This document shows positions 43,908 to 52,605 of a stretch of DNA of 64,000 nucleotides, one piece after another. Source of the DNA: Candidatus Uhrbacteria bacterium (GTDB lineage: Bacteria; Patescibacteria; ABY1; SG8-24; UBA9934); the NCBI GenBank assembly GCA_018664485.1, contig JABJOE010000007.1, forward strand, positions 62,001 through 126,000, given 5' to 3'. Within the stretch, counting starts at the first letter, position 1; each line of letters starts with the position of its first letter. The position numbers and the translations under genes are program-made. The notes below the pieces were generated by a model. That model had not been told where the DNA came from, ran no database searches, and worked only from the letters and a program-made list of their open reading frames with translations.

Positions 43908-45161
43908 CTAGCCCTGTGAATTTATACGTGTAACGACTGCAGCACTTAATGCGACGAGTGCAATCCCGGGCCACAGAGTCCAAAGATAGTGATCAAACAA
44001 ACTAATTATAAAAAGTGGAGTAAGTCCGATGCATAAAAGCCATATGCGATGACGATGAATGCGTAGCACCGACACAAGTCCACCAAAAACAAAAACCAAA
44101 CTTACAATTCCGAGTTCTCCCACCATCAACGCCCAAACATTATGTACCGGTTGATACTCCCACCACTCATTCCCTGGATTAATTTCTGCAATCGCCAAAG
44201 TATAGTTATTCAAACCGACTCCTAAAAGTGGCCGCTCAAAAATCAGTTCACCAAAAGTTTCATACTGTTCAACTCGCTCAGTTATAGATCGCGACTCAAC
44301 AAGATTATCAAACGAAAACCGACTAGCGATAAGAGGACTTAAAAGAACAATCACGATAATTATTATTGCAGTTGCCAAACGAGCCCCGCGATCAAGAGCA
44401 AGCCACGCCCGCAATCCATGCACCTTCGCAGTAAGCGATCTAGCTACAATCAAAAACAGTGCGAGCGCAAAACCTATCCATGCAGAGCGAGAGAACGTAA
44501 TAACCAATCCAACGAACAATAATAGTCCCAACGGAATTAGCAATCTTCGAATATTCTGTGCAGCGCCTTTATAAAGCCACAGTACCCCGAGGAGCCCCAT
44601 CGCTAAATATCCACCAAATATATTCGGATGAGGGAGGGATCCATACGCTCGGAGCATCCTCTCGCCGCCGACAACCAACACAGCATCTCCTAACGCCTGC
44701 GCATCACGCGTAGCCATACCAAGTAGAGTAGATGCTCCTGACCCTCCGCCTACAACCTGCCACAATCCAATCAACGTCGGGATGATAAGCCCCAAAACAA
44801 ATCCCCACACTATATTCCGCGCCGATACACGATCATCAAAAGCTAGTACAAAAATAGAAATAGCAGCGACCAAGTGAACGATATGCGCAAAAACCAAATC
44901 ATCATTAATCGCCCATAAGCTACTAATAACACCAAGCGCCACGAGAAGTAGTGCTAAGCGGACCGGTCCTGTAGCACGACTAGTTTTTTGTTTGTACATC
45001 AAAAAGAGGCCGGCTATTGCTAGGACCTCAATAACATACAAACTCATCACGCCCAGCTGGAACGCCTCACCAGCAATCAACTCCTGACCATAAATCCACC
45101 GCGTTTGCCACGGCAGTAAAAAAGCAATCACCGGTAGAAAATAGGCTCTTAATCTTTGCAT
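43908..45161 (-). CDS. O-antigen ligase/polymerase family membrane protein (Wzy_C)
   Basis: 417 aa with about ten to twelve membrane helices. The periplasmic loop 'ERPLLGVGLNNYTL...EYQPVHNVWALMVGELG' carries the conserved His of the WaaL/Wzy_C family, and 'GSLPHPNIFGGYLAM' matches the first conserved loop. Members transfer or polymerise undecaprenyl-linked glycans. The start overlaps the upstream nucleotidyltransferase-like gene by 13 bp, so the two are coupled. It ends convergent to the orphan gene run. Confidence 0.88.
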   Translation of the reverse strand: MQRLRAYFLPVIAFLLPWQTRWIYGQELIAGEAFQLGVMSLYVIEVLAIAGLFLMYKQKTSRATGPVRLALLLVALGVISSLWAINDDLVFAHIVHLVAAISIFVLAFDDRVSARNIVWGFVLGLIIPTLIGLWQVVGGGSGASTLLGMATRDAQALGDAVLVVGGERMLRAYGSLPHPNIFGGYLAMGLLGVLWLYKGAAQNIRRLLIPLGLLLFVGLVITFSRSAWIGFALALFLIVARSLTAKVHGLRAWLALDRGARLATAIIIIVIVLLSPLIASRFSFDNLVESRSITERVEQYETFGELIFERPLLGVGLNNYTLAIAEINPGNEWWEYQPVHNVWALMVGELGIVSLVFVFGGLVSVLRIHRHRIWLLCIGLTPLFIISLFDHYLWTLWPGIALVALSAAVVTRINSQG

Positions 45162-46054
45162 ACCTGCATCTGAGCATTAAATGCTTGCGCGATTTCTTCT
45201 CTCCGATCTGTCCGATGGAATTTTAACATCCGATTATTAATAACTACTCTCGAATCAGTGTTCGCTGCATCACGCAGGTCCTGTGGAAGACGACCCTCCT
45301 GTATCCGTCTTGCAAATGACTCAGACAATCCTGGTAACCGTGCCTTAACATTGCGTCGTCGATAACGGAATGATCGTACTGGCGGCTTAGCATTTGGAAG
45401 CTTTGCAAAAGCCCATGAATTTTCATCGAAAAATCTATCCCACAATTCCCGCTCACCTAGAACTGGTGTGAGAGTTGCAATCCAAAAAGCAAAATATGGG
45501 TCATCAGTCTTTTGAAGGGAAAACAAATCCATCGCGTCCTCACTTACAAAAAAACTCAAATCAATTGGGTGATGATCAGTCTCCCCTGGCCGTTGCTTGA
45601 GCGCCATAAGTGGTGCCACACTCAACAGTCTTGTAGACCACACGGCACCTTGGTCGGTAATCACAAACAAATCAATATCACTTTGTGAACGCGTAAAATG
45701 AAACGGCATCGAATTACACAACGCTACCCCACGCACACCCGGAACGCGTCGCAAAAAAGTGAGTACGCGCGCAAGCTTACGTTCCTTCTCTATAGCGTCA
45801 AGATAACGCACATGCCGCTCCACTGTCTGAGTCTCCGCATCTTGCTTGGACCCAATCGAGTACATTCCGTTTATACTACTCACCCGCTCATTGAGCCACT
45901 TGGAATTATCGAGCGTATCTTCGATCTGATTAAACGAAATATTGGTTTCGGGTTCAAACTGCCACTTCCATATCTCAAAAGCAGTTAACGGATAGCCAAA
46001 ATAAGAAAAATAAGCCAATGGCTTGTAAACCTCTGTTTCGATCATCGTAGGCAT
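45149..46054 (-). CDS. nucleotidyltransferase-domain protein
   Basis: 301 aa. 'SMPFHFTRSQSDIDLFVIT' matches the minimal nucleotidyltransferase motif (S-x-S-D-x-D-h), with a third acidic residue likely in 'HPIDLSFFVSE'. The N-terminal 90 residues are a helical, winged-helix-like region ('YFSYFGYPLTAFEIWKW'). The C-terminus is basic. Its substrate is unknown. It is coupled to the O-antigen ligase-like gene, so a role in glycan modification or in control of that operon is possible but unproven. Confidence 0.7.
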   Translation of the reverse strand: MPTMIETEVYKPLAYFSYFGYPLTAFEIWKWQFEPETNISFNQIEDTLDNSKWLNERVSSINGMYSIGSKQDAETQTVERHVRYLDAIEKERKLARVLTFLRRVPGVRGVALCNSMPFHFTRSQSDIDLFVITDQGAVWSTRLLSVAPLMALKQRPGETDHHPIDLSFFVSEDAMDLFSLQKTDDPYFAFWIATLTPVLGERELWDRFFDENSWAFAKLPNAKPPVRSFRYRRRNVKARLPGLSESFARRIQEGRLPQDLRDAANTDSRVVINNRMLKFHRTDRREEIAQAFNAQMQVCKD

Positions 46055-46063
46055 ACTTCGATC

Positions 46064-47089
46064 TTACCGCTTCTTCTTCTTTCCGACCAGAAGTTCACGT
46101 AGCCAACCCCCTCCTTGGCGAACGGCATGGATAGAACCGATTGTAATAAAAATGGAATCACGCAGACGGATGATGAGCGCGAAAGCGACAGCTGCAAGTG
46201 GCACTCCCAACACACCGAATACAGTTGCAAACCCTCCTTCAAATACACCAACGCCCGCAGGTACCGGAAGTAGTAGTGCAATGCCCGGGAGCGTAGCTAT
46301 CAAAAATGCTTGAGCAAAAGATAAAGTAATACCAAAGAAAAACGCGATGTAAAACGCCTCAACTACGCGAAATGCGATAACGACAAACGCCAGAAGGCTG
46401 ACTCCCAAAAGCAATCGACTCCGACCCTTCACAAATGTATGCATCATCTGTTCCGTTTCAATAAACCAACTAGTCAGACCATCTAATCGCTTCACACGAT
46501 CAATCCGCGTCGTGCGAACAAGCTTCTTTACAATGTACGATCCTTTAGCAAGAGCGATTAAAATTGAAAATAGCGCCACCAAAGCCAGAGCGAGTCCAAC
46601 ACCTATCCATATAAGTGAACCGTCACCGTCAACGCCTGTTACAATCGCGAGGATAACGCCGGCAACAATAAACGTAATGTACGCGATCATCTCAATGGTG
46701 ATGTCCAAGGCAACGGCACTCGTAGCCTTCTTTGCCGGAACCCCATCACTCATCAGCATTCCAATTCGTACCGGTTCCCCGCCGACTTGTGCAGCTGGAG
46801 TAAGGTAGCTAACCGCAAACCCAGCCATTCGATGTAGATATACTCTACCAAGCGATAGCCGTTCTTTTTTTGGAATATGCGCGTTAACAATAAGTTGCCA
46901 ACGCCAGCTATATAAAACAAAATTAAACAAAGATAGTGCTACAAAACCAACGAAAGGCCATGGTCCGAATTCGATGAGAGAGTCGGCAATAGATTCCCAT
47001 CCCTCTTTATAAATCAAATATCCAAGAACTCCCGCTCCAAGTAGCAATGACCCTACAAAAATAACTCCCTTAACAATACGTCGCTTCAT
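46064..47089 (-). CDS. lysylphosphatidylglycerol synthase TM-region family protein (UPF0104-like)
   Basis: 341 aa from the ATG at 47089; the longer frame would run through a terminator repeat and this gene's own promoter. It has eight or so membrane helices with family motifs 'SWRWQLIVNAHIPKKERLSL', 'YLTPAAQVGGEPVRIGML' and 'LPVPAGVGVFEGGFATVFG'. Only the flippase-like membrane part is present, without the aminoacyl transferase domain. It is probably a lipid or glycolipid flippase-like protein. The box TACAAT at 47098-47103 lies 8 nt before the ATG, suggesting a nearly leaderless mRNA. Confidence 0.85.
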   Translation of the reverse strand: MKRRIVKGVIFVGSLLLGAGVLGYLIYKEGWESIADSLIEFGPWPFVGFVALSLFNFVLYSWRWQLIVNAHIPKKERLSLGRVYLHRMAGFAVSYLTPAAQVGGEPVRIGMLMSDGVPAKKATSAVALDITIEMIAYITFIVAGVILAIVTGVDGDGSLIWIGVGLALALVALFSILIALAKGSYIVKKLVRTTRIDRVKRLDGLTSWFIETEQMMHTFVKGRSRLLLGVSLLAFVVIAFRVVEAFYIAFFFGITLSFAQAFLIATLPGIALLLPVPAGVGVFEGGFATVFGVLGVPLAAVAFALIIRLRDSIFITIGSIHAVRQGGGWLRELLVGKKKKR

Positions 47090-47156
47090 ATAGAAGTATT
47101 GTAACTCGGGAACGCTTTGTGTTCCAGATCTTATTAAGTACCCAGAACCAAATAGG

Positions 47157-47209
47157 AAAGAACAAACCCCGCACGCGGCAAGGTTTGCCAATGCGGGGTC
47201 GAGAGCTGC
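47157..47209 (-). repeat. 53-nt terminator repeat, copy 1
   Basis: Identical to 47995-48047. It contains a long hairpin CCCCGCA/TGCGGGG with inner GGCAA/TTGCC (47167-47198) and abuts the stop codon of the gene at 47210. It serves as an intrinsic terminator on the minus strand. Confidence 0.9.
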
Positions 47210-47908
47210 CTACTTCGACAGGTCAAACTCATCATCTACGGTTCCGCCGCGCCCTTTGTACGCCTCGGGACTAAGTGGTATTCGCGTCATTACCGTTGGT
47301 GAGTTTGTCTGAATCCAGACATCAAGTTCCCTGTCCCCGAATCGAATTGCGAACACGACCCGATGGCCATGATTACAAAGACCGGGAAGTCTACCCAGCC
47401 CGATCGCGTTTTCAGCAAGCTGTGTCCCACGTGAACGGTACGGTATTCCGGTGTCAGGAGCGTTTCGCACAGTGAACATCGCCGGACGCTGTCCTTCTTC
47501 GGTATGCTCCACGACCATGCCGTTAGGCTTAATCCTGAACGGCTCTCTAGATGCGATTATGACAATGACCCAGCCATCATCTGTATCGCCCTTTCCAGAT
47601 ACCCAAGCCACTTTTTGTGCAAGGGCCCAATGAGTCAGTGTCGAGAGAAAGTTCAGCTCCGCGACTACGTAGCTATAGAGAGCTTCTTTGTCACTCGTCA
47701 TCTCCCTCAAGGATCGATGCGCATCCTCCAGCAACTGTCTCGTTTCGGAGGCGTCATATAGAGAGGGCATCTCTATTCTTTTTCCCTCCAGCCGATACCT
47801 CAGCAAAGCAACAGCAAGCCTCACGGCTGCAAGTACTACTACCGAAGAGGCAATAGTGATCACCGCGGTTGGCATATACGCCACTATGACAGCTAGTTCA
47901 TCAGTCAC
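47210..47908 (-). CDS. orphan membrane-anchored protein of unknown function
   Basis: 232 aa from GTG 47908, chosen because GGAGGT lies just upstream and the -10 box is at 47952-47957, which excludes the longer frame. An N-terminal membrane helix ('VITIASSVVVLAAVRLAVALL') is followed by a soluble domain with a helical part ('LLEDAHRSLREMTSDKEAL') and beta strands ('WVIVIIASREPFRIKPNGMV', 'HRVVFAIRF'). I do not recognise a family. It shares layout, the short 'EPF-x-h-K' motif and an identical terminator with the next orphan gene, suggesting distant relatedness. Confidence 0.6.
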   Translation of the reverse strand: MTDELAVIVAYMPTAVITIASSVVVLAAVRLAVALLRYRLEGKRIEMPSLYDASETRQLLEDAHRSLREMTSDKEALYSYVVAELNFLSTLTHWALAQKVAWVSGKGDTDDGWVIVIIASREPFRIKPNGMVVEHTEEGQRPAMFTVRNAPDTGIPYRSRGTQLAENAIGLGRLPGLCNHGHRVVFAIRFGDRELDVWIQTNSPTVMTRIPLSPEAYKGRGGTVDDEFDLSK

Positions 47909-47951
47909 GGGACCTCCAATTGAACTTGAGTTTAGATGAAAGGAACGTTGC

Positions 47952-47980
47952 AATCTAGCACAGAAGAGTGTCCGCGTCAA
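47952..47980 (-). promoter_or_regulatory. promoter of orphan gene 47908
   Basis: TTGACG, 17-nt spacer, TAGATT on the minus strand. Confidence 0.65.
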
Positions 47981-47994
47981 CTATATAAGCCTAA

Positions 47995-48047
47995 AAAGAA
48001 CAAACCCCGCACGCGGCAAGGTTTGCCAATGCGGGGTCGAGAGCTGC
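47995..48047 (-). repeat. 53-nt terminator repeat, copy 2
   Basis: Identical to 47157-47209. The hairpin spans 48005-48036 and lies 5 bp after the stop of the orphan gene at 48053. Confidence 0.9.
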
Positions 48048-48052
48048 GCGAC

Positions 48053-48601
48053 TCAAGCGTAGAAGCTGAGCCACTTTTGGTAGAAGTGGGGCGGGTAGCT
48101 GGCGTTGATCTCGTAGCCCTTAGACACCCAATCTGCTTCGGTACCGTAATAGGTGTGTGTGAACACGCCAGGACTGGTCGCGAGAGCCAGGAAAGTGCAG
48201 GCTCCTTTGCCAAGCCAAGTCGAGATGGCAATTCTGTGCTCAGTATGCCCATCTCCACGCACGACCTTGCGTGATTGAGCGAAGCCATAGAAGTCTACGG
48301 TGTCAGCCCAGTCACCCAGACCAATCCACGTGAAGAACGGAACCAGAAGTCGGAAACCCAGCTTCACGGCGAAAGGCTCGCTGTGAGTGAAAATAAGGAC
48401 ACCCATCACCGGACGTGAGAAGCCATCTTCATTTTCATACCCCTTCCAAATGATTGACATGGCCTGATCACCGAACGCCAAGAGCATGTCCCGATCGATC
48501 GCGAACTTCTTGAACATCTCCCGAATCAGGAACAAGCTGAGCCCGACGAAAATGCCGAGCAAAATTGCGAGCGTGAGAATCACCGGATTGGTGAAGTCCA
48601 T
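48053..48601 (-). CDS. orphan membrane-anchored protein of unknown function
   Basis: 182 aa from the ATG at 48601, preceded by GGAGG. An N-terminal membrane helix ('VILTLAILLGIFVGLSLFLI') is followed by a soluble or peripheral domain rich in aromatic residues with strands ('VMGVLIFTHSEPFAVKLGF', 'HRIAISTWLGKGACTFLALAT'). I do not recognise a family. It is similar in plan to the neighbouring orphan gene at 47210. Its promoter is embedded in the yidC terminator, so the unit sits tightly behind nusA-yidC. Confidence 0.6.
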   Translation of the reverse strand: MDFTNPVILTLAILLGIFVGLSLFLIREMFKKFAIDRDMLLAFGDQAMSIIWKGYENEDGFSRPVMGVLIFTHSEPFAVKLGFRLLVPFFTWIGLGDWADTVDFYGFAQSRKVVRGDGHTEHRIAISTWLGKGACTFLALATSPGVFTHTYYGTEADWVSKGYEINASYPPHFYQKWLSFYA

Positions 48602-48638
48602 GTTTCCTCCAGTGGAAATCGTGTTAAAAGGACGCGAA

Positions 48639-48667
48639 AATATAACACAAAAACACCCTTTTGTCAA
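48639..48667 (-). promoter_or_regulatory. promoter of orphan gene 48601 nested in the yidC terminator
   Basis: TTGACA, 17-nt spacer, TATATT on the minus strand. The -35 covers the loop and start of the 3' arm of the terminator hairpin at 48650-48683. Confidence 0.75.
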
Positions 48668-48683
48668 TGGAAAAGGGTGTTTT
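48650..48683 (-). terminator. terminator of nusA-yidC
   Basis: AAAACACCCTTTT/AAAAGGGTGTTTT, 13-bp perfect stem, 8-nt loop, then T-rich sequence. Confidence 0.85.
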
Positions 48684-48703
48684 ATTCTTACTTTAAGCCT
48701 TTT

Positions 48704-49435
48704 CTAGTCCTGCTTTTCTTCCGGCTTGCTCGGAAGGAAGATGCTATACAGAATCAGCGTTAGGAACGTTGTAGCGAGCCAGTAAAGCATCACTCCACCT
48801 GGCATCGATGTAACACCGATAACCAGTGTCATACCAGGAATAAAGTAGAGCATCATCTTGTTCATGTTCGCCATCATGTTCTCATCCTTAGCACCCTCTT
48901 TCTTGGCGACTTCCTTAATTGGCTTTCGTGCCATCGTTCGCTTCACCTGGAAGTACTGTGCAATCGCAGCGAGTACGGCAAGCGTAATGGACACCTCTGC
49001 CAAATCAATTCCCAAGAACATCGACTGAATCTCTCCTGGGTTTGAAACGAAACTATATAGAAGTTCTGGATCAATCTCACGAACACCATCTCGCAACGCT
49101 CGATACAACGCCCAGAAAATCGGCAATTGAATGATTAGCGGCAAACAAGATGCCATCGGATTCACGTTGTTATCCTTGTACACCTCCATCAACTTCTCTG
49201 CCATCTTCTCACGATCATCTTTGTACGTCTTGCGAATCTCCGCGATCTTCGGCTGGATCTCTTGCATCGCACGCTGCGACTTAAGCATCTTGAACGTGAA
49301 TGGAAACAAGATACCCTTGATCAGTAACGTAACTAGAATGATTGCAATTCCAATCCCTCCAAACGGCATCACATCGTATAAAAAGATGAGAAGGTTATAG
49401 ATCGGATGGTAAAAAACTACTTGAAAGATTCCCAT
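48704..49435 (-). CDS. yidC: membrane protein insertase YidC (Oxa1 family)
   Basis: 243 aa, the short form without the periplasmic domain of Gram-negative YidC. It has 'GIGIAIILVTLLIKGILFPF', the conserved hairpin 'QPKIAEIRKTYKDDREKM', 'NPMASCLPLIIQLPIFWALY', and 'MPGGVMLYWLATTFLTL'. It inserts proteins into the cytoplasmic membrane. It starts 2 bp after nusA. The usual rpmH-rnpA partners are not here, so gene order is rearranged. Confidence 0.95.
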   Translation of the reverse strand: MGIFQVVFYHPIYNLLIFLYDVMPFGGIGIAIILVTLLIKGILFPFTFKMLKSQRAMQEIQPKIAEIRKTYKDDREKMAEKLMEVYKDNNVNPMASCLPLIIQLPIFWALYRALRDGVREIDPELLYSFVSNPGEIQSMFLGIDLAEVSITLAVLAAIAQYFQVKRTMARKPIKEVAKKEGAKDENMMANMNKMMLYFIPGMTLVIGVTSMPGGVMLYWLATTFLTLILYSIFLPSKPEEKQD

Positions 49436-49437
49436 AA

Positions 49438-50898
49438 TTATTCTGCAGATTCTTCAGCTGCCTCTTCGGCTTTATCTTCAGATACCTCCGTAGGCTCTTC
49501 CACCGCTACTTCTTCTGCAGGAGCTTCTGCCGGAGTTTCTTCCTCAGCCTCCGCTACAGGAGCCGCATCCTCAACTTTTTCCGCTGCGTCCTCTGTAACT
49601 TCCGGTGCAGCAGTCGCCTCTGGAGCAACCTCACCTTCCGCTACTTCAGGTTTCGCTTCCTCCCCTTCAGTTGTCTCAGCGTCGTCTCCTTCAGACTTTG
49701 GCTGAGGATTTGCACCTTCTGGATTTGCTACATCGCGTACGTTTAACTTCCAATCAGACAACTGTGCTGCCAAACGAACGTTCTGCCCACCCCGACCAAT
49801 AGCCAGTGAGAGCTGATCATTCTCAACCAAAACTGTCGCTGTCTTATCTTCTTCATTCATATCAACGCTCGCAACCTTAGCTGGTGAAAGTGAGTTGATG
49901 ATATATGTCTCAGGATCTTCGCTCCATTCGATAACATCGATCTTCTCGCCACCGAGCTCATTGATGATCGTTTGAATACGAATACCACGCTGTCCGATAC
50001 AAGCACCGATCGGATCGATACTTGAGTCCTCTGTCCAAACAGCAATCTTTGTTCGAGACCCAGCTTCACGGGAAATTCCCTTGATGAACACTGTCTCTTC
50101 AGCAATTTCTGGAACTTCTAAATCAAATAGGGCTCGCACCAACTCCACACTCGAACGTGAGAGCAAAATCTGCGGACCACGGGGCCCTAGTGATACTTCG
50201 CGTACGTAAACCTTCACGCGATCACCTGAGTTGTACCGTTCAGACCGAACCTGATCTGCTGGCAAGATAACTCCAGTTGTTCGTCCAATGTCGACGAGCA
50301 CAACACGTCCTTCGCGGCGCTGAACTGTTCCGATCAACACCTCACCCTCCTGTTCTTTGTACTCATTAAATACGATCTCACGTTCCGCTTCTCGAAGCTT
50401 CTGTGTGATCACCTGTTTTGCAGTCATGGCAGCCATACGTCCGAACTCTCCCGGGATTGGTAGGTCCATTCGTAATACATCTCCGACCTGGGATCCAAAT
50501 TTCAAAACCTTGGCATCTGACACCATGATCTGAGTCTTTGGATTAAACGCCGCCTTCTTACCTTCTTCTACGACAACTTCTTCTTCGTCCCGTCTCTTGG
50601 TTCCCGGCTTTCGCCCCTTAATCTCTTCCTCGGCGGCAGCGGCAGCCTTGGCAGCCTGATCCTGCTTCATAGCTTCAAGCTCTTCTGCAGTAATATCTGC
50701 AACGACCTCCTTGATGTCGCAGGCAGTCATCTCGCCAGTCTCTGTATTAAATTCAACTTCAATATTCTGTTGCTTGTTACCGTAATCTTTACGATAAGCA
50801 GCAGCTAGCGCGGTTTCGATAGTTTCCATTACCGCTTCATATGATAATCCTTTCTCCTCACAAATGTGCTTGATGGCTTGTTCGATCTCACTGGCCAT
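49438..50898 (-). CDS. nusA: transcription termination/antitermination protein NusA
   Basis: 486 aa. An N-terminal RNA-polymerase-binding domain is followed by S1 ('GRVVLVDIGRTTGVILP'), KH1 ('IDPIGACIGQRGIRIQTIINEL') and KH2 ('LSLAIGRGGQNVRLAAQL') domains. Two insertions in the N-domain are charged ('KAAAAAEEEIKGRKPGTKRR'), and the last about 75 residues are an Ala/Glu/Pro-rich acidic tail in place of AR repeats. rimP, the common upstream partner, is absent. It is co-transcribed with yidC. Confidence 0.95.
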   Translation of the reverse strand: MASEIEQAIKHICEEKGLSYEAVMETIETALAAAYRKDYGNKQQNIEVEFNTETGEMTACDIKEVVADITAEELEAMKQDQAAKAAAAAEEEIKGRKPGTKRRDEEEVVVEEGKKAAFNPKTQIMVSDAKVLKFGSQVGDVLRMDLPIPGEFGRMAAMTAKQVITQKLREAEREIVFNEYKEQEGEVLIGTVQRREGRVVLVDIGRTTGVILPADQVRSERYNSGDRVKVYVREVSLGPRGPQILLSRSSVELVRALFDLEVPEIAEETVFIKGISREAGSRTKIAVWTEDSSIDPIGACIGQRGIRIQTIINELGGEKIDVIEWSEDPETYIINSLSPAKVASVDMNEEDKTATVLVENDQLSLAIGRGGQNVRLAAQLSDWKLNVRDVANPEGANPQPKSEGDDAETTEGEEAKPEVAEGEVAPEATAAPEVTEDAAEKVEDAAPVAEAEEETPAEAPAEEVAVEEPTEVSEDKAEEAAEESAE

Positions 50899-51200
50899 AT
50901 TTGTCTATATTCAATTGTATTAAATTGTCTGCGTACAGTCGGACTGTCAGTTATTACTCCAAATCTTGTGCAAGAAATAATACTACCAAACGATCCTTTG
51001 AAAAAAACCCGGCCAACAGCCGAGCTTCCAGTACACAGAGAAGATATCACGCTATCCTCGCCGCGTCAATCCCATGCCCCCAGATTATGTAGTTGATGCC
51101 AGCATGCCGTAAACAGCAACGATCCTTGACAATAAGCTTTATTTAGGTTAGATTTCCATGCCTTTGCATCCGCAGAGGAGAAACACCTACGGGAGCAGAA
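50899..51200. other. divergent intergenic region between nusA and orphan gene 51201
   Basis: It contains a short palindrome ACAGTC-G-GACTGT near 50935 and the rightward promoter at 51126-51154. No gene or RNA is recognised. Confidence 0.5.
51126..51154 (+). promoter_or_regulatory. promoter of orphan gene 51201
   Basis: TTGACA, 17-nt spacer, TAGATT. Confidence 0.7.
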
Positions 51201-51728
51201 GTGGGAGCTCGACCCAAACAATCTCGACGTCCGAGTATTCGGGCCTACGTCGACGAAACAAAACTGGATCTACATCTCGTTGATCCACATCACGGCAGTT
51301 GGAGAGACGATACAACGTTCAAGCATACCAACGGCAGTCCTGTGACTGTCAGAGTCATCCTTGACGGTGAATTCTTCTACCTGTCTTCCAGGCAAGACTT
51401 CGGGCCACATGGGCGACAGGAGCCTGAAGGGTTCGACAAGATCATCATGTACGTGTCGCTACGGCAGGAGTACAACAACCCGGAAATCATCGACCGCTTG
51501 CCGGAGGGCCTCTTTGAGGGTGATGATGGCCGTGGTGGTGGCTTGACCATCGAAGTCCGCAAGCACCTCAACGGAAGGCACAACCCGAAAAACAAAGCTG
51601 TTCTCACGATCCGTGGGCGAAGCGGAAACCATGTGAGAGCCATCTCACGCGCACTCATTCACGATTGCGCGAGCATCGACGAACTGCTCCAACGAGAGCA
51701 ACAGCGAGTGAAGCAGCAGGCGCGATAA
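51201..51728 (+). CDS. orphan basic protein of unknown function
   Basis: 175 aa, GTG start with GGGAG 5 nt upstream. It is hydrophilic and Arg/His/Asp-rich, without signal peptide. Strand-rich segments include 'SPVTVRVILDGEFFYLSS' and 'GFDKIIMYVSL'. The C-terminus ends in a helix 'IDELLQREQQRVKQQAR'. A nucleic-acid-binding role is possible from composition only; no family is recognised. It is monocistronic with its own terminator. Confidence 0.55.
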   Translation: MGARPKQSRRPSIRAYVDETKLDLHLVDPHHGSWRDDTTFKHTNGSPVTVRVILDGEFFYLSSRQDFGPHGRQEPEGFDKIIMYVSLRQEYNNPEIIDRLPEGLFEGDDGRGGGLTIEVRKHLNGRHNPKNKAVLTIRGRSGNHVRAISRALIHDCASIDELLQREQQRVKQQAR

Positions 51729-51738
51729 GCGCATACTA

Positions 51739-51770
51739 CCCCGTCCAGGACATTGCGTTCTTGGGCGGGG
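51739..51770 (+). terminator. terminator of orphan gene 51201
   Basis: CCCCG-CCA / TGG-CGGGG stem followed by TTTGC; it faces the end of the UPF0102 gene. Confidence 0.65.
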
Positions 51771-51779
51771 TTTGCACGT

Positions 51780-52133
51780 CTAGCCACCTACCCCAATCAA
51801 ATGTCGGATCTCTTGCGGGTCAGTGGTTATGGCTATCACATCAATACGCATCGATGTGTATTTTATTTTCTTCTTTCGCAAGTACATCTCACCTACCGCT
51901 GCAATCTTTTCGAGCTTTGCTTTCGTCACAGACTCCTCCGGTGTACCGAAATCATCACTACTACGCGCCTTCACTTCAACGAAAACGATCTCATCACCAT
52001 CACGGGCAATAAGATCGATTTCACCAAACCTAGTTTGGTACTGTTGTTCTAAAATATCATAACCAAGTCCCTTTAAAAAACGTTCCGCCTGACGCTCGGC
52101 ACTATTTCCAAACAGTCGCCGGGCATTAACCAT
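51780..52133 (-). CDS. yraN: UPF0102/YraN family nuclease-like protein
   Basis: 117 aa with the complete family pattern: 'GNSAERQAERFLKGLGYDILEQQYQTRFGEIDLI' and 'DEIVFVEVKARSS', the latter giving the E-x-D...E-V-K active-site arrangement of Holliday-junction resolvase-like nucleases. Its cellular role is not established. It starts 1 bp after the preceding membrane protein gene, so the two form an operon. Confidence 0.92.
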   Translation of the reverse strand: MVNARRLFGNSAERQAERFLKGLGYDILEQQYQTRFGEIDLIARDGDEIVFVEVKARSSDDFGTPEESVTKAKLEKIAAVGEMYLRKKKIKYTSMRIDVIAITTDPQEIRHLIGVGG

Positions 52134-52134
52134 A

Positions 52135-52554
52135 TTATCGTCGTTTCTTAACTGGAATGTATTTATTTGAGTCCTTCTTTGCAGCGCCCGCCTTCCGAAG
52201 CTGCGGAATCGTCACCTTAACGTAACGAATAATCCACCAAGCCCACACAATGCAGATGAGCAACCAAACCAAGAACCAGAATCGAGCTCCGAAAAGGTAG
52301 ATCTCCTCAAACGTGAAGAAGAACCAGAACATTCCAAGTATCCCCATAGTCAAAAAGAGATAACCAAGATGTCGATACGCTTTAACCATGAGATAGTCCT
52401 CATTTCGGTTGCGAGCAAAAATTCTGCTCACTGACCCCAAGATGATGAGTATAGCGAAAAGGAGGAATAGTCCCTGCTCAAAAAATGGACTTAGGCCGAT
52501 TGGTTGCAGTCGAAACCAGAACCCTGCTTCTAATATAGGAGATAAATCAATCAT
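52135..52554 (-). CDS. polytopic membrane protein of unknown function
   Basis: 139 aa with about three to four membrane helices ('GLFLLFAILIILGSVSRIF', 'LGYLFLTMGILGMFWFFF', 'FWFLVWLLICIVWAWWIIRYV') and a basic C-terminal tail ending 'IPVKKRR'. I do not recognise a named family. It forms an operon with the UPF0102 gene. Confidence 0.65.
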   Translation of the reverse strand: MIDLSPILEAGFWFRLQPIGLSPFFEQGLFLLFAILIILGSVSRIFARNRNEDYLMVKAYRHLGYLFLTMGILGMFWFFFTFEEIYLFGARFWFLVWLLICIVWAWWIIRYVKVTIPQLRKAGAAKKDSNKYIPVKKRR

Positions 52555-52605
52555 ACGAGCCGCATCGTAGACATTAAAATAAGTATCGTCAACTCAAGAT
52601 CACTT

